Origin: Geobacter sp. UBA5730
Lineage (GTDB): Bacteria; Desulfobacterota; Desulfuromonadia; Geobacterales; Pseudopelobacteraceae
DNA length: 64,000 nt
Reading direction: 5' to 3'
Assembly (NCBI GenBank): GCA_002419465.1
Contig: DIGE01000016.1
Location: 34,478 to 98,477, forward strand
This document shows positions 59,819 through 64,000 of this stretch, piece by piece. Numbering within the stretch: position 1 is the stretch's first letter; each line of letters starts with the position of its first letter. The notes under the pieces are model-generated. The model was not told where the DNA came from, ran no database searches, and saw only the letters and a program-made list of their open reading frames with translations. The position numbers were made by a program, and so were the translations under genes.

Positions 59819-61198
59819 TCAATAGCCGAGCATGTGCGGCAGCCACAGTGAGATGGCCGGCACATAGGTGATCAGCAGCATGAAGCCTACCATGGCGATC
59901 AGCCAGGGCAGCACCGCCATAGTCAGTTCCGATATCCCCATCTTGGTGATGCCGCTGGCCACATACAGGTTCAGGCCTACCGGTGGGTGGCACATGCCAA
60001 CCTCCATGTTGACGGTCATCAAAATGCCGAAGTGGATCGGATCAATTCCCAGTTTCATGGCAACCGGGAACAGGATCGGCGCCATGATCAGGATAATCGA
60101 GGAAGGCTCCATTACGTTGCCTGCCAGCAGCAGCAGGATGTTGGTGACGGCCAGGAACGTCACCACGCCCAGGTTGTGGCCGATGATCCAGTCAGCCATG
60201 ATCTGGGGAATCTGTTCAGAGGTCATTAAGTACGAAAATAGTACCGCGTTGGTGATGATATACAACAACATGGATGACATGTTGGCTGAATCGAGCAGTA
60301 CCTTGGGAATACGCTTGAACGGCATATCCTTGTACACAAAGACTGCAATAATGAAGGCATAGACCGCACTCATGGCTGCTGCTTCAGTAGGGGTAAACGC
60401 CCCGCTGTAAATCCCGCCCAGGACGATCACGATCAGCAGCAGCCCCCAGACGCTTTCCTTGAAGGCCTTTATTCGCTCCTTGAAGCTTGCTTTTGGCAGA
60501 CGGGGATAATCGTTTTTGCGGGCTCGATACCAGGTAACCGAACCCAACAGTGTGGCGAGCAACAGGCCGGGTATAACACCGGCCATGAACAACGCCCCGA
60601 CTGAGGAGTTGGTGGCTACGGCATAGATAACCATCACGATTGAAGGCGGTATCAGGATGCCCAGTGACCCGGAGGTGGTGATAACACCGGCGCCAAAACT
60701 GCGGGGGAAGCCTGCCTTGACCATGGCCGGCAGCAGGATGGAACCGATCGCCACCACGGTGGCCGGGCTGGAACCGGAAACCGCAGCAAACAAGGCACAG
60801 GCCATCACCCCTGCCAAACCTAAGCCGCCGTACCAGTGGCCCACTATGGAGGTGGCAAAGTTGATCATCCGTTTGGCCACGCCGCCGTGGGTCAGGAAGT
60901 TGCCAGCCAGGATGAAGAACGGAATCGCCATGATTTCAAACTTTTCAATGCCGGTGAATAGTTTCATGGCAACGGTTTCAACCGGTACGTTTGACATGAA
61001 GAACAAGAAGGTCAGCACGGTCAGACCCAGCGAGATGGAGATCGGCATACCGGTCAGCATCAAGCCGATCAGCAGGGCGAACACAATACCGGCATTGCCG
61101 AATGATGCAATGGCAGCCAGTGCCACTAACAGCCCAATCACCCAGGTTGCCGCCTTTTGGGGTGTCATAAGTTTCTGAGTTTCAGTGTGTGCACTCAT
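59819..61198 (-). CDS. dctM: TRAP transporter large permease DctM
   Basis: This 459-aa membrane protein is the ion-coupled permease of a TRAP transporter. About 12 helices are predicted. Segments GSSPATVVAIGSILLPAMVKAGF near 130-152 and GSLGILIPPSIVMVIYAV near 165 are family signatures. A C-terminal segment with HPPVGLNLYVASGI near 415 mirrors the first, as the inverted-repeat fold needs. It overlaps dctQ by four bases. Substrate is probably a C4-dicarboxylate. Confidence 0.94.
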   Translation of the reverse strand: MSAHTETQKLMTPQKAATWVIGLLVALAAIASFGNAGIVFALLIGLMLTGMPISISLGLTVLTFLFFMSNVPVETVAMKLFTGIEKFEIMAIPFFILAGNFLTHGGVAKRMINFATSIVGHWYGGLGLAGVMACALFAAVSGSSPATVVAIGSILLPAMVKAGFPRSFGAGVITTSGSLGILIPPSIVMVIYAVATNSSVGALFMAGVIPGLLLATLLGSVTWYRARKNDYPRLPKASFKERIKAFKESVWGLLLIVIVLGGIYSGAFTPTEAAAMSAVYAFIIAVFVYKDMPFKRIPKVLLDSANMSSMLLYIITNAVLFSYLMTSEQIPQIMADWIIGHNLGVVTFLAVTNILLLLAGNVMEPSSIILIMAPILFPVAMKLGIDPIHFGILMTVNMEVGMCHPPVGLNLYVASGITKMGISELTMAVLPWLIAMVGFMLLITYVPAISLWLPHMLGY

Positions 61199-61866
61199 TT
61201 GACCCCCCCGTTCTCTGTCTGCTCCTCGAATTTATGTTCCTCATATTCCTCAAGTGCTTCGGTTGCGTTGGCAGTCTCATTGTCCAACCCTTCAACATGG
61301 CTGTGGTCATGGTGGGGCAGCTCACCGGTCCGGGCAAAGCTCCAGGCCACCTGTAAAAAACGGAAACACATCAGGGATGATCCCAGCGGAATGGCCAGAT
61401 AAACCATCCAGGTGGGCCATTCCAAATCCGGAGTGATCGGTCCCTCGTACAAGTCACCCATCTCCATGCCAAACAGATTGAACAGGTAGTAATGCATACC
61501 GTTTTCCCAAACAAAACGCGTCCCCAGTACTGCAATGGTGCAGGTGAAAAATGCGCCGCTGGCAAGGCCGACCAATACTGATGTCTTGCACCATTTTTCA
61601 GGCAGACGATTGATCAAAACATCTACCCCCACGTGAATGCCGGTGCGTACGCCATAGGCGGCCCCGAACTTGGCCATCCAGACAAACATGTAGATGCACA
61701 GTTCTTGAGCCCAGGCCATGTTGAAGCTGAGAAGCCAGTCCTGGAAGGCAGGCACAGGGATACCCATGAGGTAGCGGCGGGTAACGGCAACAGCAATGAC
61801 GATCGTTGCAGCGCCGATGAGGAAGGTGATGATCCATTCCTCAAGGTGATCGAGATATTTCAACAT
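61195..61866 (-). CDS. dctQ: TRAP transporter small permease DctQ
   Basis: This 223-aa protein has four helices and the QELCIYMFVWMAKFGAAYGVR stretch near 68-88, with the Trp/Gly pattern of DctQ. A His/Glu-rich cytoplasmic tail (residues 180-223, with HDHSHVEG and EEYEEHKFEEQ) is longer than usual. The start at 61866 follows CAGGAG. It lies between dctP, separated by a hairpin, and dctM. Confidence 0.92.
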   Translation of the reverse strand: MLKYLDHLEEWIITFLIGAATIVIAVAVTRRYLMGIPVPAFQDWLLSFNMAWAQELCIYMFVWMAKFGAAYGVRTGIHVGVDVLINRLPEKWCKTSVLVGLASGAFFTCTIAVLGTRFVWENGMHYYLFNLFGMEMGDLYEGPITPDLEWPTWMVYLAIPLGSSLMCFRFLQVAWSFARTGELPHHDHSHVEGLDNETANATEALEEYEEHKFEEQTENGGVK

Positions 61867-61893
61867 GGGGGTGTCTCCTGAAAAATTCGTCAA

Positions 61894-61923
61894 AAAGCCG
61901 CTACGGGTAACCGTAGCGGCTTT
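61894..61923 (-). terminator. Attenuating hairpin between dctP and dctQ
   Basis: On the minus strand AAAGCCGCTACGG and CCGTAGCGGCTTT flank a four-base loop and are followed by a short T run. Its place just after dctP fits partial termination or mRNA protection that keeps the binding protein in excess over the permease. Confidence 0.8.
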
Positions 61924-61944
61924 GCTGATCAAATAACGTTTTGG

Positions 61945-62940
61945 TTACGGTTTATAGCCGGTTTCTTTGTAGACCTCTTGTACGGTGTCTGCTCCAATAC
62001 GCCCAATGTTTTCTTTGTGGGCCTTGTCCATAGCTTTTTTCCAGGCCGCACGCTCAGCAGAGGTCAGGGTGATGATTTGTGAACGGCCGGACTTTTTGAC
62101 CGCTGCCATGGCCTGATCGTTGTCCTTTTTGGCAACGCTGTTGGCAAAAGCTGTGGCATCCTTCATGGAGCTTTCCAGAGCGGCACGGATGTCGGCCGGC
62201 AGACCCATCCAGAACTTCTTGTTCACCAATACGGCATAGCCCAGGTAGCCGTGGTTGGACATGGTTACGTACTTCTGTACCTCATGCATTTTCTGAGTGT
62301 ACAGGTTGGAAGGAGGGTTCTCGGTACCGTCAACCACGCCGGTCTGCAGAGCCTGATAGACCTCGGAGAAAGCCAGGACTTGTGGCATAGCACCAACTGC
62401 GCGCATCTGGGAATCCAGCACCTTGGAGGATTGGATCCGCATCTTGAGACCTCTGAAATCGCCAGGTTCCTTGAGCGGCTTGTTGGCGCTCATCACCTTG
62501 AAACCGTTGTCCCAGTAGGCCAGACCTATTAAGCCTTTGGTCTCGAGCTTTTTGAGCAGTTTCGCACCCACCGGTCCCTGGGTTACCTTGTGTAGGTCGG
62601 CATAATCGTCAAAGATAAACGGCAGGTCAAACAGCTCAAATTCCTTGAGGCCCAGAGGCCCGAATTTAGCCAGCGAAGGTGCAAGCATCTGCACGGAGCC
62701 CATTTGCAGAGCCTCCATCTCTTCCTTGTCCTTGAAGAGCTGGCTATTGGGGTAGACCTCTACCTTGACCTGTCCCTTGGTGCGCTCCTCAGCCAGCTTC
62801 TTGAAGTAGTTGGCTGCCTGACCTTTGGGGGTGTCATTGGCAACCACATGGCTGAACTTGATGATGATCGGGGCGGCCTGGGCGCCAAGCGGCAGGGCCA
62901 GAGCCAGGGTGAGAACGGCTACAGTGATCTTTTTGAACAT
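61945..62940 (-). CDS. dctP: TRAP transporter substrate-binding protein DctP
   Basis: This 331-aa periplasmic protein has a signal peptide (residues 1-22, ending AQA). The core has IKFSHVVANDTPKGQAANYF near 27 and the conserved MRIQSSKVLDSQMRAVGA near 168, whose Arg binds the substrate carboxylate. GMENPPSN-like VVDGTENPPSNLY near 210 matches DctP. The start at 62940 follows AAGGAGG. A sigma-54 promoter lies upstream. In Geobacter relatives such transporters take up fumarate, succinate or malate. Confidence 0.93.
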   Translation of the reverse strand: MFKKITVAVLTLALALPLGAQAAPIIIKFSHVVANDTPKGQAANYFKKLAEERTKGQVKVEVYPNSQLFKDKEEMEALQMGSVQMLAPSLAKFGPLGLKEFELFDLPFIFDDYADLHKVTQGPVGAKLLKKLETKGLIGLAYWDNGFKVMSANKPLKEPGDFRGLKMRIQSSKVLDSQMRAVGAMPQVLAFSEVYQALQTGVVDGTENPPSNLYTQKMHEVQKYVTMSNHGYLGYAVLVNKKFWMGLPADIRAALESSMKDATAFANSVAKKDNDQAMAAVKKSGRSQIITLTSAERAAWKKAMDKAHKENIGRIGADTVQEVYKETGYKP

Positions 62941-63013
62941 CGGGAGTTCCTCCTTTTTAGGTATGCTACCTGAACATGGATTGCAGCATTGTATCGCAGA
63001 ATGTTGTTTTATC

Positions 63014-63030
63014 AAGCAACGCAAGTGCCA
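63014..63030 (-). promoter_or_regulatory. Sigma-54 promoter of the dctPQM operon
   Basis: On the minus strand TGGCAC (63030-63025), five bases and TTGCTT (63019-63014) match the -24/-12 consensus (TGGCACN5TTGCW) with no mismatch. It lies 73 bases before the dctP start, which leaves a normal leader. Such promoters need an AAA+ activator, often DctD for dicarboxylate genes. None is encoded in the window. Confidence 0.85.
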
Positions 63031-63139
63031 AAAATGGGAATCGAGCTAATCTGCTGTTTTGTTGAGTGATCGTTCTGGCAGGGATAGTTGTCCGTCACTT
63101 TTTGCGTCGCAAGTGGCGGGAAACCGCCATAACGGGTGG

Positions 63140-64000
63140 TCAATTTCCGCCACCTGGCGCCAGACGTTCGTCATACAAACGGCTGACCAGTTCCGTGCAG
63201 ATAACCGTGGCCAGCAGCAACAGACAGATCATGGCCGAGACGCCGGACCAGCCGAAGCTGACCCAGAACAGGCCGCCGAGGGTGCCGGAGATGCTTGAAC
63301 CGAGATAGTAGGAGAACAGGTAGAGCGAGGTGGCCTGGGCGCGGTAGGTAGTGGCCCGCCGGCTGACCCAGCCGGAGGCGATGCTGTGGGCACCGAAAAA
63401 ACCGCAGGTGAACAGTGCGACACCGGCGACGATGCAGGCGAGGGAGTCCGGCAGGGTCAGCAGGGTGCCCAGCGCCATGGCGGCGATAGTCATCCGAATC
63501 ACCAGGCGCCGTCCAAAACGCTGCATCAGGCGACCCATCATGGCTGAGCTCAAGGAGCCCAGGAAGTAGACCAGAAAGATCAGGCTGGTGGTGGATTGGC
63601 TCAGGTTATAGGGTCGATCGAGCAGGCGGAAGCCGATGTAGTTGTACATGCTGATGAAGCAGCCCATGCAGAAAAACGCCACGCCGAACAGGCAGAGCAT
63701 GCCGGGATCTTTCAGATGGTGCAGCAGCGAGGGGATCAGCGTGCGTGGCGCGAAGGGCCGCCTGCGAAAGCTGGTTGAGGCCGGCAACATTGTGGTGAAG
63801 TACAGTGCCATCAGCAGACTGACGCAGCCGATCAGGCCGATGGCGGTGCGCCACGGCAGGTAGTCGGCCATGATGGCGGTGATGATCCGGCCGCACATGC
63901 CGCCCACGGCATTGCCGCTGATATACAGCCCCATGGCCGAGGCGATGGCCGTGCTGTCCATCTCCTCGCCCAGGTAAGCCATGGCCACCGACGGCACACC
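63140..64000 (-). CDS. MFS transporter, cut by the right window edge
   Basis: The 286 codons present carry the C-terminal eight or nine helices of a major facilitator protein. The first codons visible, GVPSVAMAYLGEEM, belong to helix 3 or 4, and the start lies outside the window. The loop RFGRRLVIRM near the middle is the repeated MFS loop motif. The overall layout is closest to YnfM-type exporters. Substrate unknown. It lies downstream of nothing in view and its end is 110 bases from the sigma-54 promoter. Confidence 0.85.
   Translation of the reverse strand, partial: GVPSVAMAYLGEEMDSTAIASAMGLYISGNAVGGMCGRIITAIMADYLPWRTAIGLIGCVSLLMALYFTTMLPASTSFRRRPFAPRTLIPSLLHHLKDPGMLCLFGVAFFCMGCFISMYNYIGFRLLDRPYNLSQSTTSLIFLVYFLGSLSSAMMGRLMQRFGRRLVIRMTIAAMALGTLLTLPDSLACIVAGVALFTCGFFGAHSIASGWVSRRATTYRAQATSLYLFSYYLGSSISGTLGGLFWVSFGWSGVSAMICLLLLATVICTELVSRLYDERLAPGGGN

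Noticed and set aside
63103..63130. Small palindromes (TTGCGTCGCAA and GGCGGGAAACCGCC) downstream of the MFS gene
   Set aside because: Could be a terminator, but the stems are short and the T run is misplaced; left unannotated.

Overview
The window is about 64 kb of gene-dense, roughly 57-60% GC bacterial chromosome. Family content points to a Geobacter-like deltaproteobacterium (Desulfuromonadales/Geobacterales, perhaps close to Trichlorobacter/Geobacter lovleyi). The pointers are an adenosylcobalamin riboswitch in front of an anaerobic ribonucleotide reductase, two membrane pyrophosphatases, an acetate-type sodium symporter with its DUF4212 subunit, a sigma-54-type dicarboxylate TRAP operon, rubrerythrin, and dense short-overlap operons. 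The taxonomic call is inference. No rRNA, tRNA or CRISPR array was seen.

Left part (1-11.4 kb, mostly + strand). An integron-type tyrosine recombinase lies just inside the left edge, with a possible attI in its leader. It is followed by HrpB helicase (carrying a palindromic REP-like insertion inside the coding region), a PHP-phosphotransferase fusion, a 55-codon Cys-containing ORF, a Kef/CPA2 antiporter and a ZupT metal transporter. Next come a cobalamin riboswitch with an intrinsic terminator, NrdD, a separately encoded 59-aa glycyl-radical domain of NrdD, and NrdG: a class III ribonucleotide reductase split over two reading frames.

Metal and peroxide block (11.3-15.1 kb). HemP, an outer-membrane beta-barrel and a 30-aa Cys/His-rich peptide form a minus-strand set behind Fur-like palindromes. 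A further 55-aa ORF, a Fur/PerR regulator, a decayed catalase-peroxidase (katG) tail, a DUF4149 protein and rubrerythrin follow.

Stress and trehalose block (15.2-38.7 kb, all minus strand, many ATGA overlaps). Read in the direction of transcription: MscS channel, TreZ, the stub of a GH57/DUF3536 enzyme, TreY, MalQ, a TreS-maltokinase fusion, DUF389 membrane protein, a membrane-sensor OtsA, OtsB, UPF0182, DUF3124, a CoA-disulfide-reductase-like flavoprotein, a P-type cation ATPase and a frameshifted lipoprotein. All three common trehalose routes (OtsAB, TreYZ, TreS) are therefore adjacent. A MarR regulator and a divergent M23 peptidase share an operator/promoter region at 39.3 kb.

Sodium/energy block (40.8-59.5 kb). 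A four-gene sodium-pumping methylmalonyl-CoA decarboxylase-like operon (mmdADCB order) converges on a K+-type membrane pyrophosphatase, two NhaD antiporters, a YkgJ cysteine-cluster protein and small membrane proteins. Then come an ActP-like symporter with its DUF4212 subunit, an IclR regulator, a CBS-DUF294 nucleotidyltransferase, an unrecognised 276-aa protein and a second pyrophosphatase of the K+-independent type. Together they could couple decarboxylation and pyrophosphate hydrolysis to Na+/H+ gradients that drive acetate uptake.

Right end (59.7-64 kb). A DctPQM TRAP transporter operon lies behind a near-perfect sigma-54 promoter, with an attenuating hairpin after dctP. An MFS transporter is cut by the window edge.
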